DNA of 23,605 nucleotides from UBA11136 sp964482135. Its GTDB lineage: Bacteria; Pseudomonadota; Alphaproteobacteria; UBA11136. This document shows positions 1 to 9,112 of the stretch, piece by piece. The position numbers and the translations under genes are program-made. Where the stretch lies: contig CAYZWF010000031.1 in assembly GCA_964482135.1 (NCBI GenBank), forward strand, positions 1 through 23,605, given 5' to 3'. Position 1 is the first letter of the stretch; the number at the start of each line of letters is the position of its first letter. The notes below the pieces were generated by a model. The model was given only the letters and a program-made list of their open reading frames with translations. It did not search any database and had not been told where the DNA came from.

Positions 1-143
1 CGGCCGAAGGTGGGGCGGACCGGCCCCTCAGAGGCGTTGCGGCGCTTGCCCGATGTGCCCGCATCGCGCTGCTCGCCGCGCCTACCCGAATGAACCGATC
101 CGCTGCCATCAAATTAATCCCCATCAGCCCTGACCCGCTCTAA

Positions 144-1388
144 TTACCGGAAGGCTGAAAGACGGTCGGTCAGGTCATCCAGGGGAATCTCGCTTTGTTC
201 CCCGGAATCGAGATCACGCAGCGTAGCACTGTTACGTTCCAGTTCGTCATCGCCGAGGATCACGGCGGCACAGGCGTTCATGCGGTCGGCCCGTTTCATG
301 CGTTTGGCGAGGTTCCCGGAATATCCCATATCCACCACATATCCGTTCTCGCGCAGGGTCTGGGCAATGCCCATGGCCGGACCTAAGGCCTCTTCGCCCA
401 CGGGAATCACGGCGATGGGACGGGGCAAGGCAGGCGGCTCCGATAACAGCATGGACAGACGTTCGATCCCCGCAGCCCAGCCAACGCCGGGCGTGGAGGG
501 GCCGCCCATCTGTTCGATCAGTCCGTCATAGCGGCCGCCGGCGATCACCGCCCCCTGGGCGCCCAGGACTTCGGTGGTGAATTCGAATGCCGTATGGCAA
601 TAGTAGTCGAGGCCCCGCACCAGGCGCGGATTGACGGACATCTCCACACCCAGTGATTCGAGGCCGTCCAAGACCGTATCAAAAAACGCCCGTGACCCCT
701 CATTGAGATAGTCCGACATGTGGGGGGCCCCGGCGACAAGCTCGCGGTCGCCTTTATCCTTGGAATCGAGAATACGCAACGGATTGCGCTCCAGCCGGGC
801 GCGGCTGTCCTCGGACAGGGCGTCGCGGTGCGCGGTGAAATAAGCCACCAGCACATCACGATAGGCGGCACGGCTTTCGCGGTCGCCCAGCGAATTAATC
901 TCCAGAACCGTCTTATCGCCCACGCCCAGTTCGTCCAGCATCTGCGCTCCCAGGGCGATGACTTCGATATCCGCCTGGGGGGTCGGCACGCCGAGAATTT
1001 CCACCCCCACCTGATGGAACTGCCGCAGCCGCCCCTTTTGCGGGCGCTCATAGCGGAACATGGGGCCTTCGTAAAAGAACTTACAGGGCAGGTTCTGGGT
1101 CAGACCGTTGGAAATAAACGCCCGCGCGATACCCGCCGTACCTTCCGGGCGCAGGGTAATCTCGCTGCCGCCGCGGTCCTCGAAGGCGTACATCTCCTTG
1201 GTGACGATGTCGGAGGTTTCGCCCAAGGTGCGCTTGAAAACCTCGGAGAACTCGAAAATCGGGGTGGCGATTTCGCTAAAACCATAGCGCCGGGCAAGGT
1301 CGCGAGCCACCGAGGCCACATGGCGATGGCCCCGACATTCCTCGTTCATGATGTCACGGGTGCCGCGGACCGGCTTTAAGGACGTCAA
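144..1388 (-). CDS. hisS: Histidyl-tRNA synthetase
   Basis: This is a class II aminoacyl-tRNA synthetase that charges tRNA-His with histidine in the cytoplasm. The 414-residue protein has the normal length for the bacterial enzyme. Visible signatures are the N-terminal PVRGTRD (residues 6-12), class II motif 2 with the ATP-binding arginine in FRYERPQKGRLRQFHQ (111-126), the histidine-specific RGLDYY loop (258-263), GGRYDGL (284-290) and motif 3 GVGWAAGIERL (301-311). An anticodon-binding domain follows from about residue 325. The start is a TTG at 1386-1388: the first ATG in frame lies after PVRGTRDI and would cut conserved sequence, and a GGAGA sits 7 bases upstream of the TTG. It follows ispG on the same strand after 77 bases, so co-transcription is likely. 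The identification is secure. Confidence 0.97.
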   Translation of the reverse strand: MTSLKPVRGTRDIMNEECRGHRHVASVARDLARRYGFSEIATPIFEFSEVFKRTLGETSDIVTKEMYAFEDRGGSEITLRPEGTAGIARAFISNGLTQNLPCKFFYEGPMFRYERPQKGRLRQFHQVGVEILGVPTPQADIEVIALGAQMLDELGVGDKTVLEINSLGDRESRAAYRDVLVAYFTAHRDALSEDSRARLERNPLRILDSKDKGDRELVAGAPHMSDYLNEGSRAFFDTVLDGLESLGVEMSVNPRLVRGLDYYCHTAFEFTTEVLGAQGAVIAGGRYDGLIEQMGGPSTPGVGWAAGIERLSMLLSEPPALPRPIAVIPVGEEALGPAMGIAQTLRENGYVVDMGYSGNLAKRMKRADRMNACAAVILGDDELERNSATLRDLDSGEQSEIPLDDLTDRLSAFR

Positions 1389-1465
1389 GGAAGAGTCTCC
1401 GGTTTTTCAGGGCCGGGGATGCGTTAAACCGACTGCCATACCCCCCGGCGCCCCGTTACGTGTAA

Positions 1466-2716
1466 TCAGGCACGCCTTTGGTAGCGCGTCTCCACGTAAT
1501 CGTCCACGATCTTGTGAAATTCCTCGGCGATATTCGCGCCGCGCAGGGTCATGGCTTTCTTGCCGTCGATGAACACGGGCGCGGCGGGGTCTTCCCCGGT
1601 GCCGGGAAGGCTGATGCCGATATCGGCGTGTTTGCTTTCGCCCGGGCCGTTGACGATACAGCCCATGACCGCGAGGCTCATTTCCTCCACGCCGATATAT
1701 TTCTTCCCCCATTCGGACATGCTGTTGCGTACATGGCTTTGAATTTTCTCCGCCAGTTCCTGGAAGAAGGTGCTGGTGGTGCGGCCACAGCCGGGACAGG
1801 CAATGACCTGGGGCGTAAAGGCGCGCAAGCCAGTGGTCTGAAGAATTTCCTGGGCCACGATCACTTCCTGGGTTCGGTCACCGCCGGGTTCGGGAGTCAG
1901 GGAAATCCTGATGGTGTCGCCGATCCCCTGTTGCAACAGCACCGCCAGAGCCGCCGTCGAGGAGACGATGCCCTTGCTGCCCATGCCCGCTTCGGTAAGG
2001 CCGAGATGGAGAGCGTAATCGCCCCGCGCCGCCAGATCGGCATAGACCGCGATCAAATCCTGGACGTCGCTGACCTTGCAGGAAAGGATGATCTTGTCGC
2101 GCCCCATGCCCAGTTCCTCGGCCCTCTGGGCGCTTTCAAGGGCCGAGCGCACCAATGCCTCGCGGGTGACCTCGGCGGCGTCCCTGGGCTCTTTAAGGGC
2201 GGCGTTCTCGTCCATCAGGCGCACCACCAAATCCTGATCGAGGCTGCCCCAATTGACGCCGATACGCACCGGCTTGTCATATTTGAGAGCCACCTCGATC
2301 ATGGTGGCGAACTGAGCATCCCGCTTGGCGCGGTGGCCCACATTGCCGGGGTTGATACGGTATTTATCCAGCACCTCGGCGCATTCGGGAAAATCGGTGA
2401 GCAGTTTATGGCCGATGTAATGGAAATCCCCCACCAGCGGCACGTGGCATCCCTGTTTGTCCAGTATTTCGCGGATGCGCGGAACCGCGGCGGCGGCTTC
2501 TTTCCTGTCCACGGTGATGCGCACCACCTCGGAACCGGCGCGGGCCAGCGCCGCCGTCTGTTGCGCCGTGGCTTCCACATCAGCGGTGTCGGTATTGGTC
2601 ATGGACTGGACCATGATCGGGGCATCGCCGCCCACGGTGACAGGGCCAATTTTGACCGCCACGCTCTTGCGCCTGGAGATGGGAGGATTGCTGGTGGACA
2701 TAGACTCGTTGCTCAT
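1466..2716 (-). CDS. ispG: 4-hydroxy-3-methylbut-2-en-1-yl diphosphate synthase (IspG/GcpE)
   Basis: IspG is the iron-sulfur enzyme of the non-mevalonate (MEP) isoprenoid pathway. It reductively opens methylerythritol cyclodiphosphate to HMBPP. The 416-residue product shows the N-terminal TIM-barrel opening with APIMVQSMTNTDTADV near residues 32-47. The C-terminal cluster domain carries the three cysteine ligands: CPGC at 307-310 and Cys353 in MGCIVNGPGE. The conserved glutamate that acts as fourth ligand follows in GPGE. The chosen ATG is at 2714-2716; a second ATG five codons later (2701) would also be acceptable because the first residues are not conserved. It lies between a rodZ-like gene and hisS, an order often seen in alphaproteobacteria. 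Confidence 0.97.
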   Translation of the reverse strand: MSNESMSTSNPPISRRKSVAVKIGPVTVGGDAPIMVQSMTNTDTADVEATAQQTAALARAGSEVVRITVDRKEAAAAVPRIREILDKQGCHVPLVGDFHYIGHKLLTDFPECAEVLDKYRINPGNVGHRAKRDAQFATMIEVALKYDKPVRIGVNWGSLDQDLVVRLMDENAALKEPRDAAEVTREALVRSALESAQRAEELGMGRDKIILSCKVSDVQDLIAVYADLAARGDYALHLGLTEAGMGSKGIVSSTAALAVLLQQGIGDTIRISLTPEPGGDRTQEVIVAQEILQTTGLRAFTPQVIACPGCGRTTSTFFQELAEKIQSHVRNSMSEWGKKYIGVEEMSLAVMGCIVNGPGESKHADIGISLPGTGEDPAAPVFIDGKKAMTLRGANIAEEFHKIVDDYVETRYQRRA

Positions 2717-2864
2717 ATCATCGGTGGGAAAAACACGCTGTTTTGGCCCTTGGCGGCCCGCCGGTCAATTCATAATACGTCTGGCCATAATAGGCCCGGC
2801 TGATCCACGATTCTTAGGTGTGCCCCTGACCTTCCCTTATGTGCGCATGGTAAAGATCAAGGTC

Positions 2865-2903
2865 AAGTTTCACCCCCAAGTTTCACACCCAAGTATCACC
2901 CTG
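2865..2903. repeat. Three tandem 13-base units
   Basis: Three head-to-tail units start at 2865, 2878 and 2891. Unit 1 is AAGTTTCACCCCC, unit 2 is AAGTTTCACACCC, and unit 3, AAGTATCACCCTG, is degenerate. They lie in the spacer between the stop of the rodZ-like gene (2932) and the start of ispG (2716). A second short duplication, TTGCGAAAC at 2918-2926 and 2935-2943 (17-base spacing), overlaps the stop codon of the rodZ-like gene. Nothing shows a function; strand slippage is the simplest origin. Confidence 0.7.
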
Positions 2904-2931
2904 GGAGACGCCCATTGTTGCGAAACGCCCC

Positions 2932-4290
2932 CTATTGCGAAACAGCAGTGCCGGCAAGCAGGCTGTCGGGGTCAAGAGCCACATCCCGCCGCACCGAGCC
3001 CGGAGGACCGATGGAGGGCGCAAGACTTCCGTCCACGAGGAACTGCAGGGCGCCCGCGTTGCCGGTCATCAGGGCAAGGCCTCCCTCTATGGGCACCCGG
3101 TAACTGTCTCCGGGATGAAGAAGCTGGGAAACCAGCAGGGCGCCGGTGGAATCGCGCACTTGAATCCAGCTGTCTTCGGTAACATGAATGACGATCCGCA
3201 CATCCCCGTACTGCTGACCGAAGACCGCGGGTTCCCGCGACGAAGGAAGGGCCGCTTCCTCATCATCTTCCGATTCCCCCAGATCCGCGGCCCCTTCAGC
3301 GCCGAATTCCGCCTCGCCCGCCTCCTGATCGCTTTCTTCTCCCGGCATCACATCCACCCCCACATGATCGGCGAAAGCCGGCGCCAGGGGAGACTCCCCA
3401 TATTCGGCCACATATTCACGGCCATATTCATCGAAATAGGTGATCTCGGCCTGTTCCGTCACAGCCGCCCCGGAAAAGACCTCCTGGGACGCGTCCTCCG
3501 GCGATGGCGTTTCCTCCATCGCCATCTCCCGGCCCTCCCCAAAGGCGGCCTCAGAGGCGTCTTCGGAGGCGTCTTCAGAAACATCCTTGTCAGTGGCAAA
3601 GCGCTCGTCACGCGCGTCTTCGGCGACGAAGTCCTCTTCCTGATCAAGCAGTGGCTCCTGTGAAGGCGGCGCTTCATCCCAGAGGAGACCAAACAGCCGG
3701 TCGGGCACCTCCGAGACAACCTCCACATTCTCCCTGCCTTCCGTGGAAAAACGGTACCAGCTTCCATAAGCCACGGCCGCGAGAAGGATGGAGACAAGAA
3801 TGATGGCGCCGGTTGGGACACGGGATTCGGGTTCCGGCACGGGAAATTTCAGATCAATTTTTTCGTCCAGCCCCTCCATCTGAGAGCGGAACTTGGCGAC
3901 AACGGCCTGTTGGTCGAGTTTCAGAAACTCCGCATAGGCGCGCACGAACCCGATCACATAGGTGGGTCCGGGAAGATCGGCGAATCGGCCTTCCTCTATG
4001 GCCTGCAGGTGAATGAGGCGGATATTTAATTTCGCCGCCACATCCCGTAGGTCCACCTTCTGGCGCCGGCGCACATTGCGTAGAAACGCGCTGATATTCT
4101 TAACACTATCCGACGGAGCTTCCAGCTCAGTGGCGGCGGCTTTTTTATCTTCCCGCGCCTCGTCGCGAGGCTGTTTGCTTTTGGAAGCAGACTTTCCTTT
4201 TTTCGGCGCAGCCTCGTCCTTTTCGGCGAACAAATCCCCCGAGTCTTCCTTTTCAGGAATACCTAATTTGAGTTTTTTTCTTCCCGCCAT
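2932..4290 (-). CDS. rodZ: RodZ-like cytoskeletal/HTH membrane protein with DUF4115 domain
   Basis: RodZ links the MreB cytoskeleton to the cell-wall elongation machinery; RodZ identity is inferred from architecture. The 452-residue protein has a basic, lysine-rich N-terminus (1-60), a Xre-type helix-turn-helix of the HTH_25 kind (about 64-132, with the typical LRDVAAKLNIRLIHLQAIEEG), one transmembrane helix (about 161-177, GAIILVSILLAAVAYG), a long acidic periplasmic linker (about 185-358) and a C-terminal DUF4115 beta domain (about 360-445, VTEDSWIQVRDSTG). The linker is rich in Glu, Asp and Ala and contains repeated EDAS, encoded by a 12-base tandem duplication at 3554-3577. The ATG at 4288-4290 has GGAG 7 bases upstream. 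It precedes ispG and hisS on the same strand. Most of the extra length compared with a compact RodZ lies in the linker. Confidence 0.85.
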   Translation of the reverse strand: MAGRKKLKLGIPEKEDSGDLFAEKDEAAPKKGKSASKSKQPRDEAREDKKAAATELEAPSDSVKNISAFLRNVRRRQKVDLRDVAAKLNIRLIHLQAIEEGRFADLPGPTYVIGFVRAYAEFLKLDQQAVVAKFRSQMEGLDEKIDLKFPVPEPESRVPTGAIILVSILLAAVAYGSWYRFSTEGRENVEVVSEVPDRLFGLLWDEAPPSQEPLLDQEEDFVAEDARDERFATDKDVSEDASEDASEAAFGEGREMAMEETPSPEDASQEVFSGAAVTEQAEITYFDEYGREYVAEYGESPLAPAFADHVGVDVMPGEESDQEAGEAEFGAEGAADLGESEDDEEAALPSSREPAVFGQQYGDVRIVIHVTEDSWIQVRDSTGALLVSQLLHPGDSYRVPIEGGLALMTGNAGALQFLVDGSLAPSIGPPGSVRRDVALDPDSLLAGTAVSQ

Positions 4291-4311
4291 TCCTTGGCTC
4301 CGGAGACCCTA

Positions 4312-4335
4312 CCCTTTGTTATGTAACGGAAAGGG
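4312..4335. repeat. Inverted repeat in the leader of the rodZ-like gene
   Basis: The sequence CCCTTT-GTTA-TG-TAAC-GG-AAAGGG forms two nested complementary arms (6 and 4 bases) with a 2-base bulge. It lies about 20 bases upstream of the ATG of the rodZ-like gene (minus strand). The 2-base centre is too tight for a normal RNA hairpin, so if functional it would more likely bind a protein. The rest of the spacer 4336-4529 is AT-rich and shows no gene or convincing terminator. Confidence 0.35.
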
Positions 4336-4529
4336 CGACAAAGCTGAAATCAAAGATCAAACATAACCGAATCGTAATCAAGGCAGGCAAAACGCCCGCT
4401 TGGGAGTTGGCGACGACAATTCAAACAAGAAATTAAAATCCCGAAAAAAATCAGGAAATACAAACCTCCCCCACTTTTACTGTAATAGCAAACAGCGCCA
4501 TTGGAATGCAACGAAGATGGCGGAATGCT

Positions 4530-6794
4530 CTAAACGGCTATTCCGTGATCCCTGGCGTAAATCCTCAGTTTATCCCGTGCCGAATGGTCGCTCGACCGGC
4601 ACAGCATATCCACAAATTCACGCAGCGGTTCACATTCCATCCCAAGAATGGCGTTTTTTACCGGACCTATGGCCGAGGGAGACATGGACAGATTGCGGAA
4701 ACCGAGCCCCACCAGCGCCATGGCTTCCAGGGGACGGCCCGCCATTTCCCCGCATAGCCCCAAAGCAATATCAGCATCGTTGCAGATATCCACGATCTGC
4801 CGCAACAGTGACAAAAAGGCGGGTGAAAGTGTGTCATAGCGCCCCGTGAGACGCGGATTCCCGCGGTCACTGGCGAAGAAAAACTGAATCAGGTCGTTGC
4901 TGCCCACCGAAAGAAAATCCACTTTCCCCTTGAGGCTAGGCAACTGCCAGACCAGCGCCGGCACCTCGATCATGGAGCCGATACGGATATCCTTAGGCAG
5001 GGGCTCCTTCCTGGATTTGGCGCGATCAAGCTCCAGCTGGAAGATATCCTTCGCCGCCATGAATTCCGAAACTTCGGCGATCATGGGGAATGTCACATCC
5101 AGACGGCGGCGCGCGGCGGCGCGAATTAATGCCCGCAACTGCTGACGCAGCATGCTTGGCCGGTCGAGGCCGATGCGCACGGAGCGCCATCCCATGGCCG
5201 GATTTTCCTGATCTTCCATACGCAGATAGGGCAGGGTTTTATCGCTCCCCACATCCAGGGTGCGGAACACCACGGGGCTTCCCTTGGTGCGGTCGAGAAC
5301 CTTCTTATAGAGCGTCGTCTGGGCGTCCACATCGGGGAAGGTGGAGCGTACCATAAACGGAATCTCGGTACGATAGAGACCGATCCCATCGGCGCCGCAG
5401 GCCTTCATCTGGGGCAGGTCGGCCAACAGACCGGCATTGATATTCAGGGACACCGAAACGCCGTCCCTGGTCACCGCCGGACGCTTGCGCAAGGCGTCAT
5501 AGGCGGCGCGGCGCTGTGCCCGTTCCCGGATATTGTTTTCAAAAACACGGCGGGCCTCGCCGCTGGGCCGGATGATGATCTGTTCGTTGTCGGTATCGAC
5601 GATGAGAGGCTCCAGAGGGCCGATCCTCTCCAGCGCCCCCTTGACGTGGCCGAGCACGGGGATGTCCATGTCGCGGGCGATAATCGCCACATGGGCCGTC
5701 TGCGAGCCCTCCTCGAGGACCAGCGCCTTGAGTCTGTGAGGATCATATTCAAGCAGTTCCGCCGGGCCCATGGCGCGGGCCACGAGAATTACCTCTTCCG
5801 GCAGGTCCATGCCGGCCGATGTGCGGATTTTCCCGGACAGGTGACGCAACAGGCGGTTGGCCAGGTCGTCGAAATCATGAAGCCGTTCCCGCAGATAGGG
5901 GTCGGCGATCTGGCTCATGCGGGCGCGCGTATCCTCCTGGACCTTCTGAACGGCGGCCTCGGCGATCAGGCCCGTTTCAACGGCCTCGCGGATCCGTTTC
6001 GCCCACCCCCTGTCCTCGGCGAACATACGGTAACTTTCCAGAATGTCGCCGGTTTCACCCTGGTCGAGCTTCGACGATGAAAACAGGTCGTCCAAAGCGC
6101 TGAACATGCCCGACATGGCCTCACCAAGGCGTTTTAACTCGGCCTCGGGGTCTTCGGCGATGGGATCATGGATGATCAGTCTGGGCTCATGCAGCACGGC
6201 AAAACCACTGGCCATGCCGGGGCTGAGCTGGGTGCCCTCCAGGCGCAGGGGCAACAGGCCGATGCCGTCGGTCAGCCGCTGTTCCCTGGTGGTCACCAGG
6301 CCGCCTTCGGCTATCATCTCGGCCAGGATCATGGCCAGGGTCTGCAGGGTTTCGCTTTCTTCCTCGGTGTATTTCCTGTGGGCCACGTGCTGGACCACCA
6401 GAACGCCGATAACCAGCCCGCCGCGCAGGATCGGCACGCCCAGCATGGAATGGAATTTTTCCTCCCCGGTTTCCGGGCGATAGCTATAGGAGGGATGGGA
6501 GGACGCCTCGGACAGCGCCAGGGTAGTGGCATGGGCGGCAATATCGCCCACCACACCCTCGCCCACGCGCAGCCGGGTAAGATGGACGGCCTTGCGCTTC
6601 AGCCCCTTGGTGGCGAAAAGCTCGAGAATATTGCCGGGGCGCATGACATAGGCCGAACAGACGTCGGCGGCGAAGCCGGTGGCGATAATCCGCACCAGCT
6701 GGTCAAGGCGCTCCTGGGGCGTTCCAGGCGCCGCCATCACCTTGCGCACACGATGAAGCAGGCGGCGCGACTTGCTTAAACCCGCGCCCGCCAT
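4530..6794 (-). CDS. ptsP: Phosphoenolpyruvate-protein phosphotransferase of the nitrogen PTS (EI-Ntr)
   Basis: EI-Ntr takes phosphate from phosphoenolpyruvate and passes it to NPr, starting the regulatory nitrogen phosphotransferase chain. The 754-residue length fits PtsP rather than the shorter sugar enzyme I (about 575). Domains in order are a GAF sensor (about 25-165), the HPr-binding helical region with the phosphohistidine domain (active His368 in GSQTAHVAIIARDMDIP), and the PEP-utilising TIM barrel with FRTLDVGSDKTLPYL, the metal-binding GSMIEVPA, VGSNDLIQFF, and the catalytic Cys681 in LGLCGEMAG. The start ATG lies 3 bases after the nitronate monooxygenase-like stop, with AGAAGG about 11 bases upstream inside that gene. 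It is the last gene of a lysC-NMO-ptsP operon. GAF control, for example by glutamine, is known for some family members and is only inferred here. Confidence 0.96.
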   Translation of the reverse strand: MAGAGLSKSRRLLHRVRKVMAAPGTPQERLDQLVRIIATGFAADVCSAYVMRPGNILELFATKGLKRKAVHLTRLRVGEGVVGDIAAHATTLALSEASSHPSYSYRPETGEEKFHSMLGVPILRGGLVIGVLVVQHVAHRKYTEEESETLQTLAMILAEMIAEGGLVTTREQRLTDGIGLLPLRLEGTQLSPGMASGFAVLHEPRLIIHDPIAEDPEAELKRLGEAMSGMFSALDDLFSSSKLDQGETGDILESYRMFAEDRGWAKRIREAVETGLIAEAAVQKVQEDTRARMSQIADPYLRERLHDFDDLANRLLRHLSGKIRTSAGMDLPEEVILVARAMGPAELLEYDPHRLKALVLEEGSQTAHVAIIARDMDIPVLGHVKGALERIGPLEPLIVDTDNEQIIIRPSGEARRVFENNIRERAQRRAAYDALRKRPAVTRDGVSVSLNINAGLLADLPQMKACGADGIGLYRTEIPFMVRSTFPDVDAQTTLYKKVLDRTKGSPVVFRTLDVGSDKTLPYLRMEDQENPAMGWRSVRIGLDRPSMLRQQLRALIRAAARRRLDVTFPMIAEVSEFMAAKDIFQLELDRAKSRKEPLPKDIRIGSMIEVPALVWQLPSLKGKVDFLSVGSNDLIQFFFASDRGNPRLTGRYDTLSPAFLSLLRQIVDICNDADIALGLCGEMAGRPLEAMALVGLGFRNLSMSPSAIGPVKNAILGMECEPLREFVDMLCRSSDHSARDKLRIYARDHGIAV

Positions 6795-6797
6795 TTC

Positions 6798-7823
6798 TTA
6801 AGAACCTTCTCTGGAATCAAGAGCCTCTATGGCCTGATCCACCAATTCCCGAATGATTTCCGCGGTTGGTTGTTCCTGTTTCACCATGCCTACGCTCTGT
6901 CCCGCCATCATGGAGCCGCTTTCCACGTCGCCGTCGATGACGGCGCGGCGCAAGGCTCCGGCCCAGAAATGCTCTATCTCCAGTTGGGCATCCTTAAGCT
7001 CCACTTCATCCTTGTTGTAACGGTCGATGACTTCGCGCTGGAGCTCCGTGAACCCCCGCGAAGACTGGTTGGCCAGGGCGCGCACCGGAATCACCGGAAA
7101 ACGGGGGTCGAGCTGTACTGAGGCCACGGCATCGCGGGCATTGGCCCTGATGAACGCCTGTTTGAAGTTGAGATGGGCGATGGATTCTTTGGCACAGACG
7201 AAACGGGTGCCAAGCTGACAGCCCGCGGCGCCCATTTCGAGATAGGAGACGATGGCTTCGCCGCGCCCGATTCCGCCGGCCACAAAGACCGGAACCTCGC
7301 GGATATGGGGGAGGATTTCCTGGGCCAGGACACTGGTGGAGACCGAGCCGATATGGCCGCCGGCTTCCATGCCCTCGATAATCAGAGCATCGACCCCCAG
7401 CCCCACCAGCTTGCTGGCCAGCTTCAGGGTGGGCGCAAAACACATGACCCGCGCACCGCCCTGTTTAAGCTTTTCAATGATTCCCCTCTTGGGCAGGCCG
7501 CCGGCCAGCACCACGTGACTCACCTTGCGTTCCAGGCACACATCGGCCAGGGCATCGAGCTCGGGATGCATGATGATGAGATTGACCCCGAACGGCTTGT
7601 CGGTGAGCTCTGCCAGGCGGTCTATTTCCTGGGCCAGGAGATCGGGTGACATGGAGCCGCAGGCCAGCACCCCAAACCCGCCGCCATTGGAAATGGCCGC
7701 CACCAGGTTGTGTTCCGACAGCCATGTCATGGCGCCGCCCAAAACGGCGTATTCACAGCCGAGAAATTCCCGTCCGCGACGCCACAGGCTGTCCAGCCGT
7801 TCCCTGGCTTCGACCACAGTCAT
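6798..7823 (-). CDS. Nitronate monooxygenase-like FMN enzyme
   Basis: The 341-residue product belongs to the nitronate monooxygenase / 2-nitropropane dioxygenase FMN-dependent TIM-barrel family, which also includes FabK-type enoyl-ACP reductases. Visible family features are a glycine-rich N-terminal segment with AAISNGGGFGVLA (42-54), VNLIIMHP near 80-87, the EGMEAGGHIG loop (150-159) with the candidate catalytic His157, and the phosphate-binding VPVFVAGGIGRGEA (177-190) followed by GAAGCQLGTRF. No Fe-S or second domain is present. The real substrate cannot be read from the sequence; oxidation of propionate-3-nitronate or another nitronate is the usual assignment. The gene lies between lysC and ptsP with gaps of 4 and 3 bases and must share their transcript. 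GAGG sits 3 bases before the ATG, overlapping the lysC stop region. Confidence 0.85.
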   Translation of the reverse strand: MTVVEARERLDSLWRRGREFLGCEYAVLGGAMTWLSEHNLVAAISNGGGFGVLACGSMSPDLLAQEIDRLAELTDKPFGVNLIIMHPELDALADVCLERKVSHVVLAGGLPKRGIIEKLKQGGARVMCFAPTLKLASKLVGLGVDALIIEGMEAGGHIGSVSTSVLAQEILPHIREVPVFVAGGIGRGEAIVSYLEMGAAGCQLGTRFVCAKESIAHLNFKQAFIRANARDAVASVQLDPRFPVIPVRALANQSSRGFTELQREVIDRYNKDEVELKDAQLEIEHFWAGALRRAVIDGDVESGSMMAGQSVGMVKQEQPTAEIIRELVDQAIEALDSREGS

Positions 7824-7827
7824 GGCC

Positions 7828-9048
7828 TCAGGCGGCGTCTAGATCATAGGCCGTATGCAGAGCGCGCAACGCCTGTTCGGTGAATTTCTCTTCGATCAGG
7901 ACGCTGACCTTAATCTCGGAGGTGGAAATAACCAGGATATTGATGCCGTTCTCGGCCAGGGTGCGGAACATCTGCTGGGCCACGCCCACATGGGAGCGCA
8001 TCCCCACACCGACGATCGAAATCTTGGCCACGTCGGGATCGGGCACCAGCTGGGCATAGGCCAGCTCATCACTGTGTTCCTCGAGGACCGCCTTGGCCCG
8101 GTCAAGATCGTTCTGGGCCACCGTAAAGGTCAGATCGGTGGAGGCGCCGTCATCGGAGACGTTCTGGACAATCATATCCACGTTAATATTGGCGTCCGCC
8201 AGGGGGCCGAAAATACTGGCCGCCACACCGGGACGGTCGGGCACCTTGACCAGGGTGATTTTGGCCTCGTCACGGCTATAGGCGACTCCGCTGATAACTT
8301 CCTTTTCCACAACCTCATCCTCATCAACAATAAGCGTTCCGGGAGAGTCATCAAAACTCGACCGAACCTGAAGGCAGACCTTATAGTTCATCGCCATTTC
8401 GACGGAACGCGTCTGCAGAACCTTGGACCCCAGAGACGCCATCTCCAGCATCTCTTCATAGGTGATTTTATCGAGCTTTCGCGCCGACGCAACGATGCGG
8501 GGGTCACAGGTATAGACCCCGTCCACATCGGTATAGATATCACATCTTTCCGCTCCCAGGGCAGCCGCCAGCGCCACCGCGCTGGTATCGGAGCCGCCGC
8601 GGCCAAGGGTGGTAATGCGGTTTTCCGGACTTACACCCTGGAAACCGGCAACCACCACCACCTCGCCCTCGCCAAGCCGTTGTGCAATCTCGTCAACCAC
8701 GATGCGGCGAATGCGCGCCTTGCCATGGGCATCGTCGGTTTCGATGGGAATCTGCCAGGACAGCCAGGAGCGGGCCGGAACCCCAATATCCTGCAGAGTC
8801 AGCGCCATGAGGCCACTGGTGATCTGTTCGCCGCTTGAGACCACCGCGTCGTATTCACGCTCGTCACAAAGGTTGCCGATGGAATTGACATAGCCCACCA
8901 AACGGTTGGTGACGCCGGACATGGCGGAAACCACCACCACCACCTCGTTGCCGGCATCGTGCTCGGCCTTGGCGCGCGCCGCCGCATTGCGGATATGCTC
9001 CATATCCGCTACCGACGTGCCGCCAAATTTTTGCACGATACGTGCCAT
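7828..9048 (-). CDS. lysC: Aspartate kinase
   Basis: Aspartate kinase phosphorylates aspartate to aspartyl phosphate, the first step to lysine, methionine, threonine and diaminopimelate. The 406-residue protein starts MARIVQKFGGTSVAD, where KFGGTSV (7-13) is the nucleotide-binding signature. Further marks are VVVVSAMSGVTNRL, the GRGGSDTSAVALA segment, and two C-terminal ACT domains (about 262-406, with VPDRPGVAASIF and ISIVGVGMRSHVGVA) that normally give feedback inhibition by lysine and threonine. The frame stays open to 9135, but the ATG at 9046-9048 is the better start: it has GAGGA upstream and matches where the family begins. lysC heads the operon with the nitronate monooxygenase-like gene and ptsP and is divergent from ubiG. 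Confidence 0.97.
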   Translation of the reverse strand: MARIVQKFGGTSVADMEHIRNAAARAKAEHDAGNEVVVVVSAMSGVTNRLVGYVNSIGNLCDEREYDAVVSSGEQITSGLMALTLQDIGVPARSWLSWQIPIETDDAHGKARIRRIVVDEIAQRLGEGEVVVVAGFQGVSPENRITTLGRGGSDTSAVALAAALGAERCDIYTDVDGVYTCDPRIVASARKLDKITYEEMLEMASLGSKVLQTRSVEMAMNYKVCLQVRSSFDDSPGTLIVDEDEVVEKEVISGVAYSRDEAKITLVKVPDRPGVAASIFGPLADANINVDMIVQNVSDDGASTDLTFTVAQNDLDRAKAVLEEHSDELAYAQLVPDPDVAKISIVGVGMRSHVGVAQQMFRTLAENGINILVISTSEIKVSVLIEEKFTEQALRALHTAYDLDAA

Positions 9049-9112
9049 AGTTTCTTTCCTCAAAGACCGGTGGTTGCGGTGTCTAGGAGCGCGTATACAT
9101 AATTTACCCAAG

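Noticed and set aside
1..143. Possible gene ends or starts at the left edge: a plus frame open from base 1 to a TGA at 91-93, and a minus frame from an ATG at 122-124 open to the edge.
   Set aside because: Both are too short to judge, neither translation resembles a known protein or the expected neighbour prfA, and they overlap each other.
1478..2803. A 441-codon plus-strand frame opposite ispG, with similar long frames opposite hisS (720-1379), lysC (7855-8838) and the peroxiredoxin (11134-11952).
   Set aside because: All mirror certain genes on the other strand and have histidine- and glycine-rich shadow-like composition without domains.
4450..4529. Terminator for ptsP in the AT-rich spacer.
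   Set aside because: The only foldable element has its T run in the loop, not after the stem, so it is not a normal intrinsic terminator.
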